A stretch of 64,000 bases of DNA. Source: Mesorhizobium shangrilense. Lineage in GTDB: Bacteria; Pseudomonadota; Alphaproteobacteria; Rhizobiales; Rhizobiaceae. Below, in pieces: positions 1 to 8,445 of this stretch. The notes beneath the pieces are model-generated. The model searched no databases and was not told where the DNA came from. It was given only the letters and a program-made list of their open reading frames with translations. The translations under genes were made by a program, and so were the position numbers. The DNA lies in NCBI RefSeq assembly GCF_040537815.1, contig NZ_JBEWSZ010000003.1, forward strand, positions 186,001-250,000, read 5' to 3'. Each line of letters begins with the position of its first letter. Positions within the stretch are counted from its first letter, which is position 1.

Positions 1-19
1 GAGGCCGACACCGCGCTTT

Positions 20-712
20 TCAGGCAGGCCGTGCACTCACGGCTTCCCACGCGGCCATTGCCTGGCGTCGATGGGTTCGAATTTGTGCTGCGGAGCGGTT
101 GGTCTGGATGGGATGGGACGAAGAGATTTCGGAGATTTCGGACGGCGGAGAAGATCGACACGAAATGCTGCAATGAGCCGACCGACCGGAAACCCTGTCG
201 CGTTCGTTCCCGTTTTCGGAACGGCAGGTGAGAATCTCCACCCGGTTGTTCAAGCCTTTATGCGAGCGGTGTTCCACGTTCGGCATGACTTGGCGTTGGG
301 CCGCCCCGTAGGAGCGCAGTTTGTCGGTGATCATACGCTTTGGCGGCAGACCCTGCTTCTTCAGAAGTCGCGTCAGCAGGCGCCTGGCGGCCTTAGTGTT
401 GCGACGCGTCTGGACAATCTCGTCGAGCACATATCCGTCCTGATCAACCGCTCTCCAAAACCAGCATTTCTGACCGTTGATGCGCACTCGTCTTTCGTTG
501 GTGCCTTGCGGCGTATGCGGCGCGCATAATCAGGGCCGTGCTTTCGGCACCATCGGCGGATGGTCTCGTAGGAAACGACGATCCCGCGATCGAGCAGCAT
601 TTCCTCGACATCGCGCAGGCTCAGATTGAAGCGGAAGTAGAGCCAGACAGCACGGGCCACGATTTCGATCGGATAGCGGTGGGTTCTTGTAGGTCGGTGC
701 ACTCACGGTCAT
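20..712 (-). pseudogene. IS6-family transposase, multiply frameshifted
   Basis: Reading on the minus strand from an ATG at 712, the product shows the IS6/IS26 layout: a start like SAPTYKN, then the helix region HRYPIEIVARAVWLYFRF, SYETIRRWCRKHG, and the DDE core GQKCWFWRAVDQDG, ITDKLRSYG and HKGLNNR. The frame is lost near 685 (extra C), near 485, near 235 (a missing base after LNNRVE) and regained near 100, so that the typical C-terminal tail RRQAMAAWEAV is in the frame of the central part. No single reading frame could make an active transposase. The terminal inverted repeats were not found; the left side continues to the window edge. Confidence 0.85.
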
Positions 713-1114
713 GGGCGCGCTGCTACGTGTTCTAACGCGGCGCTCTTCGTCGGACATGGCCATGGTTCGGGCGGTCCCTTTTTTAGGCGTCCAGATGTCG
801 CTGAGGTATCCTCCGCCGCAATAAGGTAATGACGCGCCTATAGCCGCCAGCACCACAGCCCGAGTTGCTATGTGCCCGGCAATCCCACTGTTATGCACCG
901 CCGAACGTCGGTTTCCATTTGTGGTTGCGTTCCCGGTGATGGCCTTTGGAATAAAGCTTGACCGCCTCGGTTCCATAAACGATGCTGAATATACCGCCCC
1001 CCGGCTAGACAGAGGCAATTCTGTCTAGGGTCCTTATCGAGCCGTCGCAGAACGGCACTTCGAGTGGAACGAGAAGCTGGCCGTCAAGGCCGCTGGTTGG
1101 GGAGGAATCCGAGA
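713..1114. other. no recognisable gene
   Basis: This stretch lies between the IS6 remnant and a small coding sequence. Six-frame reading gives only arginine-rich, unconvincing frames. A minus-strand fragment around 900-985 (YGTEAVKLYSKG) may be residue of another transposase but cannot be assigned. Confidence 0.5.
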
Positions 1115-1297
1115 ATGACATACAAGTCGGTTCAGGAAGCGCTGCGGGCAGCTGGAATTGTCATGAGCAAGAAGGGGCAAGTCCTCCGTATTAACTTCTT
1201 CAGCGGGTTGGAAGACACAGCGCATTACACTGTCAGTCTGGAAGAGGCTTTGGATAAAGGCCTCGCTATGACGAAACGGCGGTCGCACAGAGCCTAG
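1115..1297 (+). CDS. small conserved-looking hypothetical protein
   Basis: A 60-residue product beginning MTYKSVQEALRAAG, with a good ribosome site (GGAGGAA) ten bases before the ATG. I chose this ATG over an upstream in-frame ATG because of that site. The protein looks soluble, with an N-terminal helix and a hydrophobic middle (VLRINFFSGLEDTAHY). No catalytic motif or known domain is visible. Its 3' end overlaps the truncated end of the neighbouring IS3 transposase on the other strand, so the last residues (KRRSHRA) may come from the insertion and the native C-terminus may be lost. Function unknown. Confidence 0.5.
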   Translation: MTYKSVQEALRAAGIVMSKKGQVLRINFFSGLEDTAHYTVSLEEALDKGLAMTKRRSHRA

Positions 1298-1880
1298 ACG
1301 GAGGCGTAGAGGAGGACGCGCCGAGTTGGGCCGTCATCTCGGCCTTCATCGACCAGCCGACGACGCGGCGCGAGAACAGGTCGACTACTGCGGCGACGTA
1401 GAGCCAGCCTTCCGCGGTCCAGATGTAGGTGAAGTCGGCCACCCACTTCTGGTTCGGCGCCGATGCCTCGAAGGCACGGTCGAGGATGTTCTGCGATACT
1501 GACGCGACCAGCCGCTCCCCAGCATCCTTCGGCAGGCCACGCCGACGTGGCCGGGCTCTCAGGCCGTTCTCCCGCATCAGCCGTTCGATGCGATGCAGGC
1601 CGCAAGAGAGCCCCTCCGCCAGGACATCGTGCCAGACCCGGCGTGTGCCGTAGGTGTGGTCGCTGCTCTTGGAGCTTCGGTCTATTTCGACAAGAAGAGC
1701 CTCATCATACCGGGACCGGGCGCTGGGGCTTCGGTTGAGCCAGGCATGGAAGCCGGAACGGGACACATCCAGTGCACTGCACAGCCGTGCCATTGTTTCA
1801 ACATCCCCTTTGATGAGGTGGATGAGGCGTTGTCCCGTTGTTTGGCTGCGCAGCTCGTATTGGCCCGATGCGCACGACAA
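1266..1880 (-). pseudogene. IS3-family transposase OrfB, truncated
   Basis: The product has the IS3 OrfB order: an N-terminal helical part ([21 protein letters not shown]), the HTH_21-like segment [34 protein letters not shown], then the first catalytic Asp in WVADFTYIWT and YVAAVVDLFSRRVVGW. Homology stops after MKAEMTAQL near 1310, so the second Asp and the catalytic Glu are missing, and OrfA is absent. The element is dead. Confidence 0.85.
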
Positions 1881-1889
1881 TCATGGCGT

Positions 1890-2271
1890 TTATTCCGGCT
1901 CCGCCGAGGGCTTCATCCAGTCCAGGAAGATATCGGCCAGGACGCTGGACGTAGTCCGGGTCTCGCGTCGGATCGCTTCGAGACGTGAGATGTCGACACG
2001 CGCCGCAGGCACTCTAAGAGGCGCCGGCGATACGGGAATGCCGGGCGGCTGAATTCCGACGGGAATAACAAGGGGAAGGTCGTCATTTCCGTCGCGCGGC
2101 TTTCCCTGTGGCGCAACACTCCCATGCAGTCGCAAAATACAGAGAGGTTTCGTCCAGATCCATCAGCCTGAACAGCTTCTCGAGCTGCAACACTTCTCGT
2201 GCGTGAAGGGAATCCGCGAGGTTTTTGAGCGAATGGCACCGGCGCAACCTAACCAAGATTGTCCAACACAC
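1890..2271 (-). pseudogene. TerB-C domain protein remnant
   Basis: Two minus-strand frames join into one recognisable tail. The 5' part has LQLEKLFRLMDLDETSLY; after a frameshift near 2090-2110 the 3' part has [25 protein letters not shown], the style of ending seen in TerB-C proteins (Asp-x-x-Arg-Leu, then an ET-x-x-x-S-x-x-L helix). The N-terminal part of the gene is absent. TerB-C proteins are often linked to stress or phage-defence islands, but this copy cannot work. The assignment rests on pattern memory only. Confidence 0.4.
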
Positions 2272-2275
2272 GACA
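2260..2275 (+). promoter_or_regulatory. NifA upstream activator site (TGT-N10-ACA)
   Basis: The sequence TGT, ten bases, ACA fits the NifA binding consensus exactly. It lies about 111 bases before the sigma-54 promoter at 2386, within the usual 80-150 base window. The pairing of the two elements makes chance unlikely. Confidence 0.75.
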
Positions 2276-2385
2276 ATTCTGTCGCCCTGTGGGTTGAGGC
2301 CGGAGGCTCATGCGGGAGAAACCTAATATCCAGAATCAATTGAGAACGCTATGTAATTTCTGTGTCTCGAACACGCTACATAAAG

Positions 2386-2401
2386 TGGCACCAAAGTTGC
2401 T
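2386..2401 (+). promoter_or_regulatory. sigma-54 (-24/-12) promoter
   Basis: TGGCACCAAAGTTGCT matches the RpoN consensus TGGCAC-N5-TTGCW, with the GG and GC doublets correctly spaced. Transcription would start near 2412, leaving a leader of about 77 bases before the peptide gene at 2489. With the NifA site at 2260 this predicts expression under nitrogen-fixing, low-oxygen conditions. Confidence 0.85.
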
Positions 2402-2488
2402 TTTTATCGCTTGCAGGGTGCTGACAGCAAGCGGGCGTACGGCAGCATGACTGGGAGTGGCATCCGCCATACAAGAAAGGAAAGCACC

Positions 2489-2557
2489 ATGAAGAAGAAG
2501 ATCGCAGAAACCACCACGGTCATCCGTACGACCACGCCGTACACTGGCACGGTCTAA
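2489..2557 (+). CDS. 22-residue Thr-rich leaderless peptide (novel)
   Basis: This short gene has an AAGGAAAG ribosome site seven bases before the ATG and is the first reading frame after the sigma-54 promoter. The peptide starts MKKKIAE, then carries two threonine triplets separated by V-I-R, and ends PYTGTV; 9 of 22 residues are threonine. It has no cysteine and no hydrophobic signal segment, so ordinary Sec export is unlikely. The shape (basic start, hydroxyl-rich tail) could suit a modified peptide precursor or a signalling peptide, but no modifying enzyme follows directly. It shares its promoter with the TPR protein gene downstream. I do not recognise the family. Confidence 0.6.
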   Translation: MKKKIAETTTVIRTTTPYTGTV

Positions 2558-2563
2558 TGACCT

Positions 2564-2590
2564 GGGAGGGTGGCAATGCGCCACCCTCCC
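2564..2590 (+). terminator. perfect 11-bp hairpin between peptide and TPR genes
   Basis: GGGAGGGTGGC and its exact reverse complement are separated by a five-base loop (AATGC). No T-run follows (TCAATCAAAA), so this is more likely an RNA-stabilising or partial attenuation structure than a full terminator. It would favour a high peptide-to-TPR transcript ratio. Confidence 0.65.
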
Positions 2591-2613
2591 TCAATCAAAA
2601 ACAGGGGAGCAAC

Positions 2614-4800
2614 ATGGTCGATTTTGTACAGTCGCACGCGTTGGCGTTGATTTCGGAGGCGGTTGGCGCCTCAACAATAACCGTGCTCAAGGCTGACAAA
2701 GGCATGGCTCCTCAAGCCACCATCGCGACAGCTCTTGCAGACTGTGGATCTGATGTCGAGTTTGTCGATGGAGATTGGCAACGTGGCGGCTATCTCGCGG
2801 GATTCCAAAACCTGGTTGATGCTGCTTTGGAATGGACGACCAAAGAATGCCCGGACCTGATCGAGAAGCACCAGCAATCGCTTAAGCGCTTGTTTCCGCT
2901 TCTGTCCAGTTCCGCCTTTACCGTTCCAAAAGACCTCACCAACACATCGAGCAAGGAAGAGCGAACACGGTTTTATCATCACGAATATCAGAACAAGCTG
3001 CTCGTCGGGCTCGCCGAGTATCTGCTCGAATATGCTAGCCGAAGCGGTCTCCGCTTTGTGCTGGTCATCGATCGAGCTTCAGAAATGTCACCTACGGCCC
3101 TCAACCTAATAAAGGTCTTGCGGCGGTTCGACAGCGAACGCCATTTCCGCTTTGTTCTCGTGGACCATTCTAACGCAGTGTTTATCGAAGGGGCCCGTGA
3201 AGTCGATCTCGGCTGCTATCCGATCGATGAACTGGTCAACCTCTTTAAGCCTAACATGGCCCCCCAGAAGCGGCGGTCAATTTTTGAGGCGGCTCGCGGG
3301 AATCCGCTACTCGTTCGCGCCCTGATCACCTGCGAGGAGGCCGGCATTCCAGTCGTTGGCTACTTGAGCTCCAATGCTGCTATCGACTTGCACCTCGCGA
3401 GCCTGAGCCCTGAGGAACGCAGCGAGATGCTGCGATCTTATGTGGAAGCAGACTGCAACCCGGCCGATCTGATCGCCCAGCGCAATTATGAGACCTTCGA
3501 TCACGAGTATGCTGATGGTCTGCATGCAGAAATGCATCGGGCCGCATTTGAAAAATATCTCGCCGGAAAGTCACCTTTGGTGACATTCCACGCCTTATCT
3601 GTTCGCAACAAATTCAAGCGGCTCGAGCTTGTTGTGGAGCCAAGTGAAATTCTAAAGAGCATTGGGCTCTACGATACTTGGTTCAGCTATTTCGGCGAAA
3701 TGTTTGCGGATCCCGAGCTGCGCGTTTACGGAACGGGAAACGATGCGGTCAACGCTGTTTTCATCAATGCAGCCTTTGTTCTTTACAGCTTGGGATGCGG
3801 CCGCGTCTCTGTTCCCTATCTCGATCTTTTCTACTCAAAATTCCCATCAAGCCGCTACACGCCCACGGTCCTTTACGCTCAGTCAATGACCTATGCCAGA
3901 TATCAACAGCCAGTGAACCTTCCCTTGGCGGAAGAATACGCGCTGCGAAACCTCGAGACGATTGAGCGTGATTTCAGAGATTACGACAAGTATCACTACA
4001 TAAAAGTTTTTGCGGAAAATGCCTATGCATATATCAAGGCAAGGCAGGGGAAATTTGATGAAGCCCTCAAGCTTTGCACAGAAGGCAAGGCGAGAATGTT
4101 GGAGATATATGGCGACAATCGCTTCGAACTCCATCAGTCGATTTTGATTTATAACACAAGTCAGGTCTACGAGCTTGTAAACGACCTTTCACGGGCGGAG
4201 AAGCAGCTTGGCAAGGTCATCGCCTATGATCCCTGCTACGGCGAATACCAGAACGATCTGGGCAATCTCCTCAGCAAAATCCCGGGCCGTGAGGTTGACG
4301 CGTCAAATGCATATGCGCGCGCGATCGAGCTCTGCCCGCCTTACTATGAGGCGCATTTAAACCGAGCAGGTCTGCGTAAACGTCTCGGTGATACACAAGG
4401 TGCGCTTTGGGATCTTGAGCGCGCGCTGTCAATCAAGCCCGAAGAATGGCGAGCTCTGCTGGAGAAAGGCAATATCCTTCTCTCAATCGGAAACCCTTCT
4501 GATGCAATTGAAGCTTACATTGCGGCCGCTGAGGTCGTTCCGTCACATGCGGACCTGCAGAGCAACTTGGGTCTTGCGTATTCCGAGTTGGAGAAGCCTG
4601 AGCAGAGCATCGCTCATTATCAGAAGGCTCTCGATATCAATCCCCGTCACGCGCCGGCGCACAACAACCTTGCAATTGAGTTGTTCAACGCCAAGCAGCC
4701 TGACGCGGCCTTGGAGCATGCCAATCAAGCGGTCGATTTTGCCGGCGATCCCGACTACGAGGCCACGCGCAACCATATCCGCATGGCATTGGCCAGTTAA
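2614..4800 (+). CDS. STAND-like/TPR protein, probably NifA-controlled
   Basis: A 728-residue protein. I start it at the ATG 2614, which has AGGGGAGC just before it, rather than at the in-frame ATG 2557 inside the hairpin region. Residues 1-330 look like a decayed P-loop/STAND NTPase: LKADKGMAPQATI sits where a Walker A would be but lacks GKT/S, and FVLVIDR resembles Walker B. From about residue 500 on there are four to five tetratricopeptide repeats (YGEYQNDLGNLL, YYEAHLNRAGLRKRLGD, ADLQSNLGLAYSELEK, APAHNNLAIELFNA), a protein-binding surface. There is no signal peptide or membrane segment. It is co-transcribed with the 22-residue peptide, so a peptide-binding or peptide-sensing role is an inference worth testing. 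Confidence 0.7.
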   Translation: MVDFVQSHALALISEAVGASTITVLKADKGMAPQATIATALADCGSDVEFVDGDWQRGGYLAGFQNLVDAALEWTTKECPDLIEKHQQSLKRLFPLLSSSAFTVPKDLTNTSSKEERTRFYHHEYQNKLLVGLAEYLLEYASRSGLRFVLVIDRASEMSPTALNLIKVLRRFDSERHFRFVLVDHSNAVFIEGAREVDLGCYPIDELVNLFKPNMAPQKRRSIFEAARGNPLLVRALITCEEAGIPVVGYLSSNAAIDLHLASLSPEERSEMLRSYVEADCNPADLIAQRNYETFDHEYADGLHAEMHRAAFEKYLAGKSPLVTFHALSVRNKFKRLELVVEPSEILKSIGLYDTWFSYFGEMFADPELRVYGTGNDAVNAVFINAAFVLYSLGCGRVSVPYLDLFYSKFPSSRYTPTVLYAQSMTYARYQQPVNLPLAEEYALRNLETIERDFRDYDKYHYIKVFAENAYAYIKARQGKFDEALKLCTEGKARMLEIYGDNRFELHQSILIYNTSQVYELVNDLSRAEKQLGKVIAYDPCYGEYQNDLGNLLSKIPGREVDASNAYARAIELCPPYYEAHLNRAGLRKRLGDTQGALWDLERALSIKPEEWRALLEKGNILLSIGNPSDAIEAYIAAAEVVPSHADLQSNLGLAYSELEKPEQSIAHYQKALDINPRHAPAHNNLAIELFNAKQPDAALEHANQAVDFAGDPDYEATRNHIRMALAS

Positions 4801-4882
4801 ACAAACAGGTGGGCCTGTCGCAAATTTTCGGTAAGAGGCTCCGTGGGCATTTCTACACTAATATCCGCTACAATCAACAAGG

Positions 4883-5350
4883 ATGCTGCGTGCCGTAGGC
4901 GCAGGAATTTCCGCGGCGCTTGCTCCCGCGCTTCCCCGCCGCAATAGCGCCTTGCCGGCTTCACACAACTTTACATTCGCCCGCAACAGCCGAGCTTCGG
5001 GGGCGGGGGCCACGGCGGCGGTTTTGATTGCTTGCTCAAGGAGATCGACGCCACACCCGAGCAGGAAGACCAGTTGGAGGCGATCATGGGCAAGCTCCAT
5101 TACGACGTCCGCCCGATTATCCGAGGCTTCCGCGACACGCAAGACGAAGTCGCCGAGCTGCTCGGCGCGGCAACCATCGACCGAGAGGCAGTGGAGAAGC
5201 TGCGCGCCGAGCGTATCGCGGCGGCCGACGAGGCTTCGCGCAAGCTGACGACTGCCCTGCTCAATGCCGCCGGAGGTATTGACGGCTGAGCAGCGCGCGG
5301 AGTTGGTCGAATATTTCGAGGATCGCAGTTGGCACCGACGCGGGTAAGCT
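4883..5350 (+). pseudogene. Spy/CpxP-like periplasmic metal-stress protein, degraded
   Basis: Fragments in shifting frames spell a Spy/CpxP-like protein: a Gly/His-rich segment, then LKEIDATPEQEDQLEAIM (the LTxxQ-type first motif), a central helix with IIRGFRDTQDEVAELL, and after a frameshift near 5270 the second LTxxQ motif [17 protein letters not shown]. The signal peptide region near 4883 is also out of frame. In related bacteria such genes sit directly before a response regulator, as here. It is non-functional. Confidence 0.6.
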
Positions 5351-5390
5351 CTGTACCGGCATAGGTCCGAATCGGAGCAGACAAACGAGC

Positions 5391-5682
5391 ATGGCGGACG
5401 AGGTTCTCATCGTCGACGACGACAAGCGCCTATCCGCCATGCTCGCGGAATATCTGACGGGCAACGGTTTTCGTGTGCGAGCGGCGGATACGGCTGGCGC
5501 AGGCATTGCCGATATCGAGCGGCTGTCGCCCGATGCCGTGGTTCTCGATGTCATGCTGCCCGACATGGACGGCTTAGAGGCGCTCAAGCGCATCCGCGCG
5601 AAGTCCGACGTGCCGGTTGTGATGCTGACGGCGCGAGGCGACGAGACTGACCGCATCCTGGGGCTGGGAATAGGGGCCGATA
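5391..5682 (+). pseudogene. OmpR-type response regulator, receiver domain only
   Basis: The product begins [18 protein letters not shown] and contains the acidic pair, the phospho-acceptor Asp in [13 protein letters not shown], and the Thr site in [22 protein letters not shown]. The sequence then breaks at about 5682, before the conserved Lys, and continues into the 3' side of an inverted alanine dehydrogenase fragment. The DNA-binding domain is gone. The preceding Spy-like remnant suggests it once belonged to a Cpx-type envelope stress operon. Confidence 0.85.
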
Positions 5683-6298
5683 AGCTGGCGCAGCCGCGGG
5701 ATCGAGCGGTCGATGATGGTGACGTCGGCGCCAAGATCCGCCGCCATCCTGGCAGCATGCCGGCGACGACGCCACCGCCGAGCACGGTGACCTTGCCGGG
5801 CAGAACGCCGGGTACGCCGCCCAGCAGCACGCCACGGCCGCCATTGGCTTTCTGCAGTGCCGTGGGGCCGGCCTGCATCGACACCCGGCCGGCGACTTCC
5901 GACATCGGCGCGAGTAGCGGCAGGCCGCCACGGTCGTCAGTCACGGTTTCGTAGGCGATTGCCGCCACGCCCGAAGCGAGCAGGCCCTTGGTCTGCTCCG
6001 GATCCGGAGCCAGATGGAGATAGGTGTACAGGATCTGGCCGTCGCGCAGCTGCACCCACTCATTGGGCTGCGGCTCCTTGACCTTGACGATCATGTCCGA
6101 CTTGGCAAACACATCGGCAGCAGTCTTGGCGATGGTGGCGCCGGCAGCGCGATCGGCGTTGTCATCGGGGTCGATGCCGGCACCGGCGCCGGTTTCGATC
6201 AGCACTTCGTGGCCATGGGCGACATATTCGCGGACCGAGCCTGGCGTGAGGCCGACGCGGTATTCGTGGTTCTTGATTTCCTTGGGCGCGCGCCACAA
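5683..6298 (-). pseudogene. ald: alanine dehydrogenase, truncated and frameshifted
   Basis: The N-terminal half of alanine dehydrogenase is clear: PKEIKNHEYRVGLTP, MIVKVKEPQP, GQILYTYLHLAPD, the substrate-site region and the start of the Rossmann fold [11 protein letters not shown] frameshift near 5765 then moves the reading to [18 protein letters not shown], where the gene is cut at the junction with the response-regulator fragment. The NAD-binding and C-terminal halves are missing. Alanine dehydrogenase makes or consumes alanine in bacteroids, but this copy is dead. Confidence 0.9.
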
Positions 6299-6537
6299 TG
6301 TATAATACTCTTAATAAAACAAAATATTTGTATGGTTACATAGCATGATACAGTTCAAATGTCCTTCTGCGCTCGGTAAGCCGCGAGTTATATCGCCGTC
6401 CTAGTGAGCGACGGTAGAAACCATAACGACCGGCGGACGAAAACTCGGCGCTTGGCTTACCTCGCGCCAAAGGTGCGGTAGTGCAATGCAAAAAGTATGC
6501 GCACGCCAGAGAGTTCGTCGACCACAAGGATAACGAA

Positions 6538-6680
6538 ATGGCCAAAACCGAAGATATAGTCGTCGAAACCGTCTACTTCCCGGCATTAGACCCTGCCAAA
6601 GCCACCGATCGGCTCCGTGCCGTCGCCGAAAAAGGCGGGCGAGCAGTCGACCGGAGTTCTTGTCGAATTCGCGTTGGGCA
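6538..6680 (+). pseudogene. phasin N-terminal fragment
   Basis: The start MAKTEDIVVETVYFPALDP with KATDRLRAVAEKG parallels the intact phasin encoded at 29440-29901 (ENVEFPAFDPSKATEQVHAVVDQG). A frameshift follows near 6635 and the sequence joins an isomerase fragment near 6680. Only about 45 residues remain of some 150. Confidence 0.6.
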
Positions 6681-7086
6681 ACACCTTGGGTGAAATCCGA
6701 ATGCAGCGTCGTGCAGCGGTGAATTATCACTCGCCGGGTTGTTGTCCAACACGTGCTGCGATCATCCCCTACGAGGTGAGGCCGCGTTGGCTGCCCCTCA
6801 CCGCCGGCTCGAAGAAGAGATGGGATTTGATTGGGACTGCGGCCAGCCGGGGTCTTTCATCGGGCGCGTCGAGCCTGGACTGATCGAGCACGAGATTGAT
6901 TATTTGTTCGTCGCTGTATGCAACGAAATTCCAGTGCCCAACCAGGCTGAGGTGAGTGACTGGACCTACGTTCCTCCTCCGACACTCTCGCGATGTCTGA
7001 GCGAGAACCCTTCCGAATTTACTGCTTGGCTACCATACGCCTTTGCGCACGTCCGAAATCATCTCTCTGTAGTTACGCAGTTATGA
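6681..7086 (+). pseudogene. idi: type I isopentenyl-diphosphate isomerase, 5'-truncated
   Basis: The remaining sequence carries Nudix-type IDI-1 landmarks: MQRRAA and YHSPG, then after a one-base frameshift near 6738 LLSNTCCDHP (active-site Cys and metal-binding His region), RRLEEEMGF (Nudix box with the Glu residues), EHEIDYLF, and W-TYVPP with FTAW near the end. The first 50-60 residues are missing. The stop overlaps the start of ipt (ATGA at 7083), so the two were once translationally coupled. IDI supplies the DMAPP that isopentenyltransferase uses. Confidence 0.85.
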
Positions 7087-7820
7087 AGCCACGGCTCCAC
7101 CTCATCATCGGACCGACGACGACCGGCAAAACCGCCGGGTCCATCGCGCTCGCTCAGCGTACGGGCGCGCCGGTGCTCGTTCTCGACCGAATTCAATGCT
7201 ATCCCGAACTCGCGGTAGGAAGCGGCCGACCCTCGGATGCTGAACTGCGGTTGACCTGTAGAATCTACCTTGCCGAGCGGGCGGTCATTGCTGGAGAGAT
7301 TTCCGCCTCAGAGGCGAACTCCTTGCTGCACGATCATGTAGCGCAACTTGGTCGGCGCGCGCCGCTGCTTATCCTGGAAGGCGGCTCGGTTTCATTGCTG
7401 CGGGCAATGGTCGCCGATCCGAATTGGAAAGCGCACCACTGGACTTGCGAGCGCCTCCACCTGACGACAAGCGCAGACTACATCGCGAAAGCTAGGTCGC
7501 GCGTCCGTGAAATGCTAGCTCCCGTAGATGGTACCCGCTCGATGCTGAACGAGATTGCTCAAGTGTGGTCTGATCCGCGCTCGCATCCGTTGGTCCGGGG
7601 ACTGGATGGCTATCGGACGGTCATTGCGTATGCCGAAAGCCTAGGAATTCCCGTGGACGCACTCCCGCGTGCGATCCAGCCACCTCAGATCGACTACCTC
7701 TGTCAGGTGATCGCTCTTGAGTATTTGGCGCATGCTCGCTGGCAAGAACGCGAGTTTCCCTGCGTTCCTCCGGAGTGGACGAGCGGGACCGTGAAGGGTA
7801 TCGAGCTGAGGCGCAGTTGA
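7083..7820 (+). CDS. ipt: adenylate isopentenyltransferase (cytokinin synthesis)
   Basis: A 245-residue protein of normal length for the Tzs/Tmr family. It moves the dimethylallyl group of DMAPP (or HMBDP) onto AMP, the first step of cytokinin formation, in the cytoplasm. The P-loop GPTTTGKT is at residues 10-17, and the family signature LDRIQCYPELAVGSGRP follows, with the catalytic Asp at 35. LILEGGSVSLL and LDGYRTVIAY are further family landmarks, as is the C-terminal EYLAHARWQEREF. The frame is intact. The start overlaps the stop of the decayed idi by ATGA; no strong ribosome site precedes it, so expression may have depended on coupling. In rhizobia such genes are thought to help nodule signalling; whether this one is still expressed is unknown. 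Confidence 0.92.
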   Translation: MKPRLHLIIGPTTTGKTAGSIALAQRTGAPVLVLDRIQCYPELAVGSGRPSDAELRLTCRIYLAERAVIAGEISASEANSLLHDHVAQLGRRAPLLILEGGSVSLLRAMVADPNWKAHHWTCERLHLTTSADYIAKARSRVREMLAPVDGTRSMLNEIAQVWSDPRSHPLVRGLDGYRTVIAYAESLGIPVDALPRAIQPPQIDYLCQVIALEYLAHARWQEREFPCVPPEWTSGTVKGIELRRS

Positions 7821-8059
7821 AACAAATTCAGAAATATAGAACTAACCGCGAACGAGCTCGCCGGCCGGCCCTACGAGTTGGTCGCCGTCGCCGGCGGCTG
7901 GCAGCATCGTACCGGGCCGGCCTTCGCAGACGCCATTCGACCGCGACTCTCGGGCGGAGCGCGTATGTTTTTCGTTCATAGGTTATGAAATGGATGCTGG
8001 GGTGGAATATTAGTTGTCCTCTCTGCAATACCCTCAACAACAGGTTCCAATAAGCAAAT

Positions 8060-8245
8060 GAATGCCATAAACGGCTGGCCCGATCTGGTTCGGATATTTG
8101 TAGCTGCGGAAAGCGTCGAGCAGTTCCATCTTCGAGCGGGACGTCTCGATGGAGATGAAATCCGAGTCCATCGCTGCGATGGCGTCGATGATGTCGTTGA
8201 ACTCATCTGAGTGGCACATATGAGTGTGGATCTGCTCGCGTCCGC
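8060..8245 (-). pseudogene. metE: metE fragment
   Basis: A minus-strand segment reads [39 protein letters not shown] and [15 protein letters not shown], which is the C-terminal, zinc-site-proximal part of cobalamin-independent methionine synthase. The flanks do not continue the gene on either side. About 60 of some 760 residues remain. Confidence 0.8.
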
Positions 8246-8445
8246 CACGCCCGAAGATGTGAGCCGGAAGGACTCGACCGCCCAGTCGAGATAGGTTTCC
8301 CATCGGCCATGCGGAGCGGCAGACCCTCCCGAAGTGCTTTTTCTGACTTACCGTTGAACTGATCCAAAAAACCGCGCGCCTTATCGATCGCATCCGCGCT
8401 GGCTGCATCGGTTAATACCTCGATCCTCTGGAAACAATCGAGTTT

